DNA from: Cloeon dipterum
Lineage: Eukaryota > Arthropoda > Insecta > Ephemeroptera > Baetidae
Reading direction: 5' to 3'
NCBI RefSeq assembly: GCF_949628265.1
Contig: NC_088790.1
Coordinates: forward strand, 4,158,545-4,222,544
Length of the DNA: 64,000 bases
Within the stretch, counting starts at the first letter, position 1. Every line of letters starts with the position of its first letter. A program made the translations under genes and the position numbers. This document shows, one piece after another, positions 1 to 14,437 of the stretch. The notes under the pieces were generated by a model, which ran no database searches, had not been told where the DNA came from, and saw only the letters and a program-made list of their open reading frames with translations.

Positions 1-239
1 CCGAGGGGGCGGCGGCGGCGGCGGATGCAGTCGGCCACGGCGCAGACTCAGCAGCAAGCGGCGAGATGAGAGTGGAGCAGGCAGGCAGCAGCCAACTCGC
101 ACCGACCGACCGCCCGACCGCCTCACTCTCCAACCGAGTGGCGTTCGCCTCACTGCAGCACCTAGTCCAATCTTGGCTGATAATTGCAGCACATCCTCTG
201 CACTCCACCGGACCCAGCAGCAGCAGTGAAACATCTTTC
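1..239 (+). other. GC-rich segment ending in a splice donor; candidate distal 5' UTR exon
   Basis: The first 239 bases are GC-rich, with GGC and CAG-type runs, and are followed at 240 by a consensus donor (GTGAGT). The first ace-1 coding exon opens with an acceptor 18 bases before its ATG, so at least one upstream non-coding exon must exist, and this is a plausible candidate. The open frames here are compositionally biased and resemble no known protein. It could equally belong to another gene, since the distance to ace-1 is 27 kb. Confidence 0.25.
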
Positions 240-3200
240 GGTGAGTTTCGCCGCGCGCGGATCGGTGCAGGGCCCGCTGCCGCGCGCCGGTCCCCGACGC
301 TGGCCCGCTCCCGCCCCCAGCCGCCCCCTCGGAGGGAAATGGTGCAGTGCGTTCTCCCAGCGCACCTTGGCCACTCTGCCGCTGCTTTTGATTTTCGTTT
401 ATCCTCTCCGATTCCCCTCCCGGCATCCTCGCCGAGACGTGCGAGAAGTGCAAATTCCGTAAATCTTCACACGGGGGTCTTGGGGAAAATTAAATTTAAT
501 AAATAAACACGTCTGCAATCGGAAAAGGGTTGCCGAGTGCGAGCAAAAGTGAAAGCACAGGCAGCGGCATTTGGGGAATTTAGGTCTCGGCCTTTGTGAT
601 CCACTTCCGCTTGAGCATTTCGGCTTCGACTTGATGTTTTGCATGCATGTAAAAGGGTAAATTTCCAAAGCTGGCTCGTTTGAAGAGCTAAGTGTGGTCA
701 TCATTGATTGACCCCGAGCAGCGGAGAGGCAGCCAGTTGAAATGCTACCCAGCAGCGCGCGTGTTGCGGTGCAAAACGCTCGGAATGTATGTCACACGTA
801 TGAAAGAGAGTTATTGCAGCGAAATTAACGAGGTGTGCAAATTGTGCGGCGCGCAACTTTTCTGACTCGCCGCCGAGAATACATATGCTCGACTCGAGGA
901 CCGCGCCGAGAAAAGTAACAGCTCGGCGGCTTGCTTGCGTTGCGTTGCGTAGTGCTGGCTGGATGAAGAAATGAAGATTTATCGACAGGTCTAAGGCGGG
1001 TAATTGATGGATTGCTCGGCAGCAGCTGTTGAAATGCGAAAGAAAGCCAAACACAACTCGAGCGATAAATTCTTGCCACTCGCGCATGGAATTTCATTTG
1101 ATCGAACGCCTGGAAAAGCAAACACACACAGACACACACACAAAATGATTAAAGACAATACTGAAACCGCACACATAATATAGAACTTTGACACACAAAT
1201 GCGTGCAAGCGAGAGAGACTTTCCATGCATCGAGTTTCAAACCAAACAAAAAGCAGCGCGTATAAATGTTTGCAACATCACAGTTCTCGCTCTCCACCTC
1301 GGAAACACAACCATTCGACGCCCGCCCGCCCGCCCGTCCGCCCGCCCGCTCGGTAGTTGCGGCGTGGACCACTTTATGGATGGAGCTCTCATTCCTTTTT
1401 CGCTCTCTCTCTCTCGCGCGCCCGCGCGCGTGTGTCAACAATGATGATGAGTTATTGTTTATACAAAACTTTTTACCCCGCAACAACACACCACGCAGCC
1501 ACCATCGTTAAGTTAATATTGTCTCTCTCGCACTCGCACTCTCATAAAAGATGCATCGCAGGCAGGTGGCATCACGGAAATGAATTGTTCACGATGATGG
1601 ATTCATCGGCGTCGACGACCTGCCCTTGCGAGAATTAATTTTCACCAGCCCAACGATTTTGCGCATTCAGCACTGCAGAGAGTAACAAAAATTTATTAAT
1701 TTTGTGTGCGCACGAAACAGACAACGAAGCGTTTTAGTCAGATTTCCAGCTGGTATGCGAACTTTGCCTGCAGAGTCGTTTCGCAGGCAAGCAATTCTGA
1801 AGATTGCGAAGTTCAGTAATCTCACCAGAAAGTTATTTATTCAGTAGGGGAGGGCACACACACACAAGCGTGCGCAAAAGTTTGCGTAAAAATGCCTTCT
1901 GGACGCGTGGCCTGCTGGGCCGGGGGAGAAAAGAAATTGGTCGGACCAAATTTCCGCCACGCGAATCCGGCCGCCGCCATTCTTTTCTCCGATCCCGAAA
2001 AAGTGCCGGCTGAGGGCTGATGCAATTGGGCGAAGGGGCAGAAGGAAGGAGCGAGTTGTGCAAGGAGGAATAGGTCGCGCGCGCGATGCGCCCGGAGATG
2101 GGGCAAGTTTTGTTGGGCTGGCTGCCGCTGTGCTGCTGCTGCTGTATTGTAATATAATGTAGAGTAAAGGCGCACGCCGAGATCGATACTTTAGTTTGGC
2201 CTCTAAACACTCACCATCCAGCAGTTTACTACGCCGGCTACTACGCCTGCACACGCAGCGTGTACGCTGGGCCGTGTTTTCGCCGCGCCAGCTATATGGT
2301 TTGGGAACCACCTCTCGCCGCCCGGCGCCCAAATTAGGTCTTGCTCTTTCACTTAATAGCCTCTTGGAATTTATTTTTTAAAAATCATTGCACTTAAAAA
2401 GGTCCATGATTGATTTTAAATGGTCAGCAATTGAGACACGTCTTTAAAAAATGTCTAAAAAAATTAGAACGAAATTTTTTTTTCGTGTGAAGAAAAAATT
2501 TACAGTTTGTAAATATAACCGGGAAAGGCAAATTAAAAAAAACACGTTTGTTTTGATTTTGTACAAGATTCAATTTTTGAAAAATGGAGTTTTAGGTGTA
2601 GATTATTAATTCCAATGATTTCCTACTCGAGTATTTTTCATTTTTAACATAAATTTAATTTTAAAGAGCCATTATATTCATTTTTGATGGCATAAATGTG
2701 CAAATTTCATTCTAAAAATTAAATCAAATTTAACTTGAAAAGGTTTGACCTGCACTTTTTCGGTCATTTGCCACGAACCTTAGAAACAAAATGCAGAAAA
2801 TATCTACCGCCTGGATGAAACTGAACGGCAAGTTAAGTTCCAAGTGCTTGTGCCCTGAAATTTACAAATAAATGGCAACATCCACTCAATTCAGCGTTAT
2901 ATTTGACCCTGTTAAGTTGGTTTCTGCACAATAAAAGGGCTCATGCCGGCGCTGGGGGCTGTCGCCATAGTTACACACCTGTGTAGGCACAAAGCCGCAA
3001 CACCACCGGCCTAATATAATTATTTCATACGCTGCTGCAGACCAGCATCTCGCCCTGGCTGGCTGGCTGGCTCGCTCGTTCGTTCCGACCAGCAACTCTG
3101 TTATGCACGCAGTTTCGCACAATTTGATTTTGCCCTCGTCCCGAGCGTTGTTGTGATGCTTTGTTGCTGCCAATTAACCCGCCCCATTGGGCCCACTGCA

Positions 3201-3370
3201 AAATAGGCCCCGATGTAAAATTTGCACACCCTGAAATTTCTATTGAGTTTTAACAGCGACCGCTCCTAACAAATTTTCGTTTGTTTGCCGCCGCTATTCA
3301 CCACACGGGAATAAAAGATATTCTAAAAATATGCACGCTGGAATTTAATTTTTAATATATATTAAATATA
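240..3370. other. Non-coding stretch, no gene recognised
   Basis: No credible coding exon is visible. The part up to about 2350 is GC-rich with short CCCG and CT runs, a CA run at 1122-1142 and CTG repeats near 2130; 2350-2900 is AT-rich. Open frames are low-complexity and occur on both strands. It may be regulatory or intronic sequence of the gene that starts at the left edge. Confidence 0.4.
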
Positions 3371-3732
3371 GTCAATCGATTCCTGAGGGTCAAAGTCAAA
3401 TCCCTACGTCGAATATTCAACACACGTGTGCCGAAATTAAATTGTTGAAAGCGAAAAAACCAAAAAGTCTGAACCTAGAAAAAGTGCGGCACAAGAACCG
3501 GTTCTCTGATTGGATGGCGCTGCTGTCTCGATCCTAAGCAAGCGCTTCATCCAATCCCTCCTCTGATTGGTTGCCAGCGTTCTTTAGAAACTTTTTGCTA
3601 GGTTATTCAGACCAAAAACCGCTGGAGTAACAACTTTTTACGATTTCGTTGATTTTCAGCATGTCGTGTAAAATTGTCGACCAAATGATTCAGCTGCCTA
3701 ACCTTTTATTCGATCCTCAGGAATCGATGGAC
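3371..3732. mobile_element. Foldback MITE, family 1, copy 1 (most complete)
   Basis: The left end reads GTCAATCGATTCCTGAGGGTC (3371-3391) and the right end GATCCTCAGGAATCGATGGAC (3712-3732), near-perfect inverted repeats of each other. Inside is a second, nested inverted repeat: a CTAGAAAAAGTGC..CACAAGAAC block on the left and GTTCT..ACTTTTTGCTAGG on the right. There is no coding capacity. Related copies lie near 8.2, 12.9, 38.0, 39.1 and 41.7 kb. Alignment of the copies suggests that the true termini extend somewhat beyond the stated limits. Confidence 0.75.
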
Positions 3733-6844
<3,112 letters not shown>

Positions 6845-7081
6845 GGGAAGCACAACATTTGAAGCAAAAACCAATCTAAAAATATACTGTCCTTTCCTAC
6901 AAGCCGAATTTCCCAATATGAGTGTCAAAAAGCGATCTATTTTCGCTGGGTGGAGGACTGCGGAGGTTTTTGTTATTTTTGGCCAATCAGAACATTTGTG
7001 GTCCTCCGCTAATCAAAAATACATCGCTTTTTGACTTGTTTTGTAAACATTAAAAATTTTGGGCCAAATGGTGCGCTTCCC
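6845..7081. mobile_element. MITE, family 2, copy 1
   Basis: The ends are GGGAAGCACAA (from 6845) and GGTGCGCTTCCC (7070-7081), inverted repeats related to those of the element at 35835-36044. A perfect 13-bp inner inverted repeat, GTCAAAAAGCGAT at 6924-6936 and its complement at 7023-7035, encloses a GGAGGACT/GGTCCTCC palindrome and a GGCCAATCAGAAC motif. It is non-coding and about 237 bp long. A target duplication is not clear. Confidence 0.65.
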
Positions 7082-8203
7082 ATTTGCAGTTTTCCGCTAG
7101 ATCAACCCTTTTCTTGAGAATTAATGTTCAATTTCCCATAAAAATCTTCCCAGTCAGTTGTTTCCCGAGATTATATTTTCAATATCCGATTATTGGAAAA
7201 TTGTTCGATGGACCGAAAATACTGGTCTGGCTAAATGGAAATTGTCGTTTCCTTTTTATGTGCCTGGGCGCTGCGTGTTATTATCTTTTGTAGGCAGCCG
7301 ACATAAAATGTTACTGCCGCGACCTCCAAAATTTTAATTTTGTAGCAGTTTGATGCGGAAAGCGAACATCGATATACGAATTCCCGAACGCATTCCTGGC
7401 GGTATATTAGTAAAACAGCCAAATGCAAATCTCGAGAGGCAGCAGCGACTCGTGTAAGGCCCGGCGCTGACGAATTTGCATTCTGGGTCACGCGAAATGA
7501 GAAAAATGGTAATTAATCTTTCAACAAGGCTGGTGGATTGATTTAATTAGCCCCTCGCCCGACCGTAAACAAAATCAGCGAGTTTCTCTGCATAGGATCA
7601 GTATTTTTTTTACTGCAGGCACGTTGTTGTTGCCGTTGTTGACTTGGAGGAGATGACGACGATGATGGAGTCTTTAATTAGTGGATTTTAAGTGCCCAAC
7701 TCTCTATCATCATCAGTCAAGAGGATAAAAGGAGAGGAGCGAGCCGAGGCGCGCGCCGAGTCAAAAGCCAAATGAAAGGGATGAGCCGCTCGTGGCTATG
7801 CAACCGCCACCCCTTTTCTTGTTCGCGCAAACTTGACAACTCGGGCGCTCGCTTTTTCGGCCTGTGCGGAAAATCAATGACAGACACCTGCAAACCGCTT
7901 CCGAGACTAATCAAAGCAGTGTCGTTTGCACCTTCCACGCCAACAGCCCGACTTTCCTCACTTGAAATTGGTGTAGCGTGGAAAGGTGAAATTAATTCAC
8001 GAAGTTGTAAAGCGTTGCTGGTGATGGTAAAGGCGAAAAACCTCTGCTTTTTCACCACGGTTTGTCAGAAGAATTTATGTCGCTGATGAAAGTAGCACTT
8101 TTCACTGTGCCAAATTCGACATGACGTGCCGAAAACCAGCAATTTAATCGCCACCAGGATGAATTAGAAACAGCCAGCGCAGGTAGCCAGCAGTAGGGTT
8201 TGT
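7082..8203. other. Non-coding stretch, no gene recognised
   Basis: No supportable gene. Composition is mixed, with GC-rich patches around 7740-7860. Confidence 0.4.
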
Positions 8204-8400
8204 TGCTTAATTGTGCTAGTTGTCGCTGAGGCGCTGCTGTCTCGATCTTAGGCAAGCGCTCCGTCCAATCAAAGAATATCTGTTTGGTTGCCGAGATTCA
8301 TACCTAAAATCGCTAATTTTCGGGATATTTTGTCGGATTCTTCACCGAGTGATTCGGCTGTCTAACTCATTTCGACCCTCAGAAATCGATTGACACCGTC
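8204..8400. mobile_element. Foldback MITE, family 1, copy 2 (right half only)
   Basis: It matches the right half of the 3.4-kb copy: the GCGCTGCTGTCTCGATC block, the AGGCAAGCGCT segment, the GTGATTCGGCTG segment and the right terminus CGACCCTCAGAAATCGATTGACA (around 8374-8394). The left terminus is missing, so it is a truncated copy. Confidence 0.65.
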
Positions 8401-10971
8401 AAAAATTAAATTCCAATATGCTACCTCAAAATTATCCATATTTAAATAAAAATCAGCATGGATGAATGAACGCAAACGCCATACGTCTCTTGGCTAGAGA
8501 CTCAGAGATGACGTTGAAAGAGCGGTGGATGAGTTCCAAAGGCGATATTGAGTGGTGTGGTTGTCAGCGATGGAATTTGCTGGGCAAAAAGCCCAGTGGT
8601 CATAGCGGAGCACAATTCGTGTCATTATCTGCAAAAAGAAGCGAGAGCGACTATACTGTGAAGCCGCGCGCAGGCATAACCTTGAGGGCGTTTTGTTGCG
8701 GTATTTGGTCCCTTCTATCTCTTTGTCAGGCAGGCGAGCGTGCGGCAGTGGCGCCTTTGCGGGCCAACATTCCACGCCGGCACCCACGGTCACAGTGTGA
8801 ATAAATATTCGCAAAACCACGCAAAAACTCGGATGTATATTTCCGAGGAAAAATGCAATTAGAGTACCAGAAACGAAACAACTGATTGGCAAGCGACCAA
8901 AAACCTTTCAGCTTGATTTTTTCCTCTCGAAAGCTAGGGGGAACGTATATAATTTGAATGAATTCCAAAGCTCAGCTGTGCGAATTGGATCCCAGAGATT
9001 TCTCTTCTTGCTACTAGCTACCCTGCTGCGTAGCTTTTTAGGACAAGCCTGACAACTTCTCAAATACTCGGAGAGAGTGGCTAGTTTCTTTCATAGTTGA
9101 CGGCAGCTCGCTTTTCTGGCGAATCGCTCCCGTTTTCCCAGAGAACTGTCAGGCATAAAAAATGCCTGCTGGCAGGCGGACGGACGGGCTCCGGAACTCG
9201 CTGCTTTTTTCGTTTTTGTTCGTGCTGCATTGTTTGCAAAGTGTCCCCTGTAATTCCGGCTCGCGTTCTTTTGATCTTATTGTCTTTTATTACAGGCCGG
9301 CGCCTAATATTGCAGAATAAAAATGTCGAGCCAAATCTAATTTATTGCCCACGACCGGTTACTTATTGGCTCACGGCTCGTTGCCTGCACGACGGAAATA
9401 AGACAACAAATTGTGTTTTATTAGAGGAAATAAATATACCTCTAGCCTTTCGAATGAACGGGTTCAAACTAGCGGTTCTTCAAGAGCTTTGTGTTTGCAA
9501 AAACACCGCAATTTATTCATTTTGATTCTTAATTTCAATAGGAAAAAATTTCATCAGCCTTATTTCCTGGAGAAATTGTTTTGGAAAATATACACGTAAA
9601 AATTTTAAGTAGCCAAAATGAAGCTAGATTTTATGAAAAAAATAAAACTGAGCAAAGTCTGAAAATCTAATGTTTATTTAAAAGTGGTCACTTTATAAGA
9701 AATTATGGACGTTATTGATTGAAATTTGGATTTTTAAAATTTATCCAGCTCAACGGTCCAAAGCAAATTTTTTATTTAATTTTCTAACATTTAAAAAATA
9801 AAATACTCAACGAGAAAAAGTAATGAAACCCATTGTCTTATTCTGTTAGAGGCTGTTCAAGGAGTGTTCTCGCCTACGTCTGGCATAGCATAAACAGTGT
9901 TTAATGAAACAAGGCGCAGTACAGTGAAGAGGCTCATTTGCAAGGCGTAGTGCGAATTCAAAGCTGTGTCTACTTGAGACGGAAAGAAATCGTCATCCAC
10001 TCTCGATTGCAGCGGCGGCTAGCCGGCCGGCCGGTGTGCAAATGCAAGCGGCCCCTGCGCCTTTCTTCCTTTCTTTCTCTCCTTTTTTTTGCAATGCTCC
10101 TCCCGGCAAACATAAATTATTCAATTCGCCTGCTGGTCGATACCCCTCGCACTCGACTACAACTTGACTCTCCACCGCCGCCGCCGTCGTTGCCGACGCC
10201 GCCGTAGCCGCGCGTGTACCTGCTGCATGCATGTTATTAAAACTTTTAGCCTCGTATAGATTGAGTAAAGGACCTTTTCTTGCGTTTAAGCTGAAGAGGC
10301 TCTCGTTACCGCGCGCGCCGTAAACTTTCTTCCTTCTCCTCCTTTCCGCGCCCGCTCGCTTTTTTCCTGCATGCTGCAAAATTATCGAACAACTCGGCTC
10401 GCGGGCTCGGAAAACAAGTAAGCGCCCCCGTGCAAAAGAGAGATTTCAAGTTTCCGACTAATTAAACGCAAGGCGAGTATAGAAGTAGTACGCCTGGCGA
10501 GCGGGCGAGGAGATTAAAAAAATACTTGCTGGCCTGGAAAATGAGAGAAAAGTTCGCAGTCGTACGAATGGTGCATTAGAGAGCTCGCCTCGCCTCTCTT
10601 CGCTGTCAAAGTGGCCTCGTTTCGAGTTGATCCAGCGTGACGCTAGCCGAGAATATTATTTACACAAACACAAGTGCGCAGGAGACTCATTTTTGTTTGT
10701 AATTCAACGCTCGATTCGCAACCTCGTGTTCAGTTTCAAAATTTAAAACCAGATTCTGCTCTAAATACCCTCAAAAAAAAAAATAAATAAAACAGACACT
10801 ATAATGGGCATTGACAGCTGAAATTCAACCAGCCGCTGTATGTTTGTGCGTTTGATTGATATGTGCAAATAGCCTGAAGCTGCAAAAAGACAAACGCCCT
10901 CCTCAGTCACCTATCTGCTTCTGACAGACAAATAATGTGATGCAAATTTCACGCTTGCCACTCAAACCAAC
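8401..10971. other. Non-coding stretch, no gene recognised
   Basis: No credible exon. 9530-9860 is AT-rich; 9990-10380 is GC-rich with a CCG-type run near 10170-10205 that yields biased open frames. No RNA gene was recognised. Confidence 0.4.
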
Positions 10972-11020
10972 AAGGGGAGCGCACCTTTCAATCCCAAAAA
11001 TATGCTGTTTATCGTTACTA

Positions 11021-11640
11021 TTTTTTTTTTTTTAAATTTTTTCCTTTATTTGCATTACACAGCGGTACAAAAATCTAAGCTTCTCCATTTCTGTCCGCGC
11101 ATTTACAAATGAGTCTTAAACAACAAAATAATTAATAACAATAAAGAAGAAACATAGTGTTAACATTTCGTTATGTTTGTGTAACAAGCGAGTGTGTGTG
11201 TTTTGCTACATTTGATGCTCTGAAATTGAGATATTCATCATAAGTATAAAATTTGTTAGCATAAACAAAATTCTTTAACTGCTTTTCGTATTCGTCTAAC
11301 TGCTGCTCGCCCCGAATCTGCTCAGGAAGTTTATTATACAAATTTAGCATGTAAATTTTTGGATTTCGAGAAGCCGCCGCTGACACCTGGGAGGGCACAA
11401 AATAATTATCTCTAGAGCGAGTGTTGTATCCGTGCACCTCCCTAACTAGCTGAAAATAGTGATGATGACGACGCACAAATTTGCAACATTGCAATAGAAA
11501 TATGGAAAAGACAGGCAACAAATCAAACTTCTCGAACCATGGTTTCGCTGACTCAAGCGGCACAGGAGAGCGCCAATAACGAACTCCAGCCATCGCCCGA
11601 ATGGTGCTTGATAAATTATGAAAATGTGTCAACGGAATTT
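11021..11640 (-). mobile_element. 5'-truncated non-LTR retrotransposon (LINE) 3' end
   Basis: On the minus strand an open frame of 153 codons (11171-11632) matches the C-terminal tail of LINE ORF2 reverse transcriptases. The typical signature is seen: a HGYNTRSRDNY block, then RNPKIYMLNLYNKLPEQIR, then a short basic tail ending FYTYDEYL. The frame stops at 11171; about 140 nt of 3' UTR follows, ending in an A-tract (the T-run at 11021-11033 on the plus strand). The catalytic YxDD domain and everything upstream are absent, so this is a dead 5'-truncated insertion. The family is probably jockey/CR1-like; I cannot name it more precisely. Confidence 0.75.
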
Positions 11641-11759
11641 ATGGTTCGTGACACCCAATCCTCTGTGATTCATTAAATAGTTAAAATTTGTGGTCTTATT
11701 TCAATAAACTTAACATTTTTTTTAATCTGCTTAGCGGAATTTAATAATTTTGGAAAAAG

Positions 11760-11960
11760 GCCATGATTATTCCAAAATTTTCCAACAGAAAAGTGTTCTG
11801 GGAAAATTGCGTGCAGAAATGTAACGGCTTGTGGTAGAGTGTTAATTTTTTTCCTTGAAATCAAGCATCATTTTGGTCACTTTTTGAAACGGCTTTTTCG
11901 TGAAATTACAATTTTTCAAGATTTTTAGCCCTATTAATCATAGCTGCTGAATTATTAAAC
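11760..11960. repeat. Dispersed repeat, copy a (partner at 19.95 kb)
   Basis: It shares the blocks TGGGAAAATTGCGT.CAGAAATGT.ACG.CTTGT and GTTAATTTTTTTC, then AAATCAAGC.T.ATTTTGG, in the same order and orientation as 19930-20150. It is non-coding. The family type is unknown. Confidence 0.6.
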
Positions 11961-12052
11961 TAAACTCGCACCCCTTATGTAAATATTCGATTTTTAGAAA
12001 AAAAGTTCTGAAAAGAAAAATATTTTTTCGGATAAAAGTGTGCGCTCCTTGG

Positions 12053-12869
12053 CGAATGGAAACTGTTATTTCCACGTGCGGCAGCAAACACGTTGAAATT
12101 TCCAATCAATTTTCAACCCCTGTGCAAGGTAGGGCTTTGATCCTCCCTGATTTTCGTGATGTACAAAACAAAAAAATGCCAAATCGCAATTTCATCGGCA
12201 GGCAAGCACGTTGTTTTGATTGATTCGAATGTCCAGGCCGCGAAAGCAAACAATGAAAGATGGAGGAAACAAAGCTGGCCCGGCAGTGGTGCTGTGTGCG
12301 AGTAAATATTGCCGTAAATGGACAATTCTGTGGGCCGCGGCTGCTCAATCAATAGAACGTACACACACTCACAAAACAAGCAACTCGCACGTACGTCTGC
12401 CGCGCCGGCCTGCCATCAGCAAAATGCCGTAACGATAATGCTAATAACAATAGGCGCAGCTCGCGCTCGCTCGCAGTTATTGGTCTTGTCATTTCCGTTT
12501 GAGTGGAAATTGATTCGCGATTCGTGCTCCAGAGCATTAACGAGACGACGACTGCTTCGGTTTGGATGACGATGAGGCTGGCGACGGAAGACGGCTGAGA
12601 CACAAGACAGGTAGAGCGCCTTGGTTTGTGCCGGTTATGCAGCCCGCACGACTCGGCTGCTCAACCAAAAGCCTAAGTCGATATTCGAGCTTGCGAGTAC
12701 ACCAATAATTATGATTTCGTCCTGAATTCCTCTCCAACATCCTATTAAATACGCAATTTTGTTTTGTTCGAGTTTAAAGTCCTTTTTGTAGAATCGAAAC
12801 TCAATTTAATTGCCAGGAATATATTTAGTACGTTTAAAATTGCACTAGAATTTCATATTTAACAGTGAT
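12053..12869. other. Non-coding stretch, no gene recognised
   Basis: No coding exon with splice support; nothing further recognised. Confidence 0.4.
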
Positions 12870-13165
12870 AATGGACTCCTGAAGGTTGAAAAAATTGAAC
12901 ACTGCGTGCCGTAAATCTGTAGAAATGTAGAAACCGTCACTTATTTTGCGCTTGAACGTAGCAAAATGTGCGACAAGAACGCCGGCGACCAATCAGAGAA
13001 GGGATCGGCTGGTAATCGAGACAGCAGCGCCACAAAGACAGCCAGCTGCTTGACCCGCTTAATTGCGCTGGCTGTCGCTGCTGTCTCGATTAAGATCACC
13101 ATTCCCTTCTCTTACTGGTTCTCGGCGTTCTTGTGGAACTTTTTGCTAGGTTCTGACGGTAAAAA
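12870..13165. mobile_element. Foldback MITE, family 1, copy 3
   Basis: It begins with a diverged left terminus (GGACTCCTGAAGGTTG) and carries the full nested inverted repeat: GACAAGAACGCCGGCGACCA with CAATCAGAGAAGGGAT on the left, and ATTCCCTTCTCTTACTGGTT with CGGCGTTCTTGTGG on the right, plus two facing copies of ATCGAGACAGCAGCGCCAC. The right outer terminus is not seen. It creates a spurious 74-codon open frame. Confidence 0.7.
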
Positions 13166-14390
13166 GTTAGTGCGATTTTTTAATTCTTGACAATTAACCC
13201 GTCAAAGCCTTTTGGTAGATTTATAAGCGCATTTTGAAATAATTACTGAGTGACGTACTGATCAAGATTACTGCAATTTTTGACGCAAGTAGACGGCAGA
13301 TGAACTGTGCCCAAGTTTTTGCAAATCAATAAGAGGATAATGCGGCGAGGAGGCCATTAACACTCGGTTGGGCAAAAGCTGATTAGCGCCCAGATGAAAA
13401 AGTTTGCAACACCAAATAATTATACATAAATCCGGTGCAAATTGGTGCGCAATCAAAAGGGGCAATGGTGCGAATCACCATGCGCTAATTAGCTGGCTGA
13501 TTAATTATCGCCATTGCGATCGATGACACGTGCCCTGCAGTGAGAGTGCGAGAGAGAGGAGAGCGAGAGAGAGAAGAGAGGCAGGCGAGGTCGATTCCCT
13601 GGGCTGCAATATTAGCAGCTCGGCGAGTGACTGCGTGTGCTGGGCATGAAATATTTCCCTCAGGTATTTCGCAGTCTCGGTGCTGCAGCAGCTGACACCG
13701 CAATTAAAGATGACAAACTGTTTCGCAATAGACCAAAATAAGGCCACAGAGGTGATGAAATATTCAGCTTCCGCGCGACGCCATTTCCATTCCATGCACC
13801 GTGGCGTGTGATGAATTATTCGCGCTTAATTGCGCCACCCTGGGAAAAGGACGCAAGCTAGTCAATTGTTTTTGTGAGTAAATCGCAACTGGTGTCAATG
13901 GAGCTGTCGAGGCCGAGCTGCACCGCACTGAATGACTCATCAATTTGAATTAGAGCCGACGAATTTCCAAGGATGTCATGCAATTACTCGCGTGAATGTC
14001 ACGCAGGCCGCATACTTTAGCAGCAACCAGTTAAGCAGAATTCATTAAATTGTAAAGCAGTCCCCGGCGAGTTTCAACAAACTTTTAATCGTTAAAGGAG
14101 ATAAAGGGTCAAGGCCAGTCGTTGCGCCAAAGCGTTTCAAGTGGTTATTCCGGACGGAAATTGAATTTTTCACCTACTCACAGGTCAATTTGTATTTGTG
14201 TTCCCTGCGCACGAATCGCGAACAACAATCGGCAGCCGCAAATCCAACCGAACGCCAACTCAATTCCGCGAGGCAAATATAAACGAACGCGTTTTAATTG
14301 AGGAGGCATCAACCAACGCTGGCAGCATCCCTCTGAATTCTCTGATTCGGCTGGCAAAACCGCAGGACTCGACGGACTGGAAAAGCGAGC

Positions 14391-14392
<2 letters not shown>
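13166..14392. other. Non-coding stretch, no gene recognised
   Basis: No supportable gene; there is a purine-rich GA/GAGA patch near 13548-13580. Confidence 0.4.

Positions 14393-14435
<43 letters not shown>
14393..14435. repeat. (GA)n microsatellite, about 43 bp
   Basis: A pure GA dinucleotide run. It produces artificial Arg-Glu and Ser-Leu open frames on the two strands. Confidence 0.95.
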
Positions 14436-14437
<2 letters not shown>

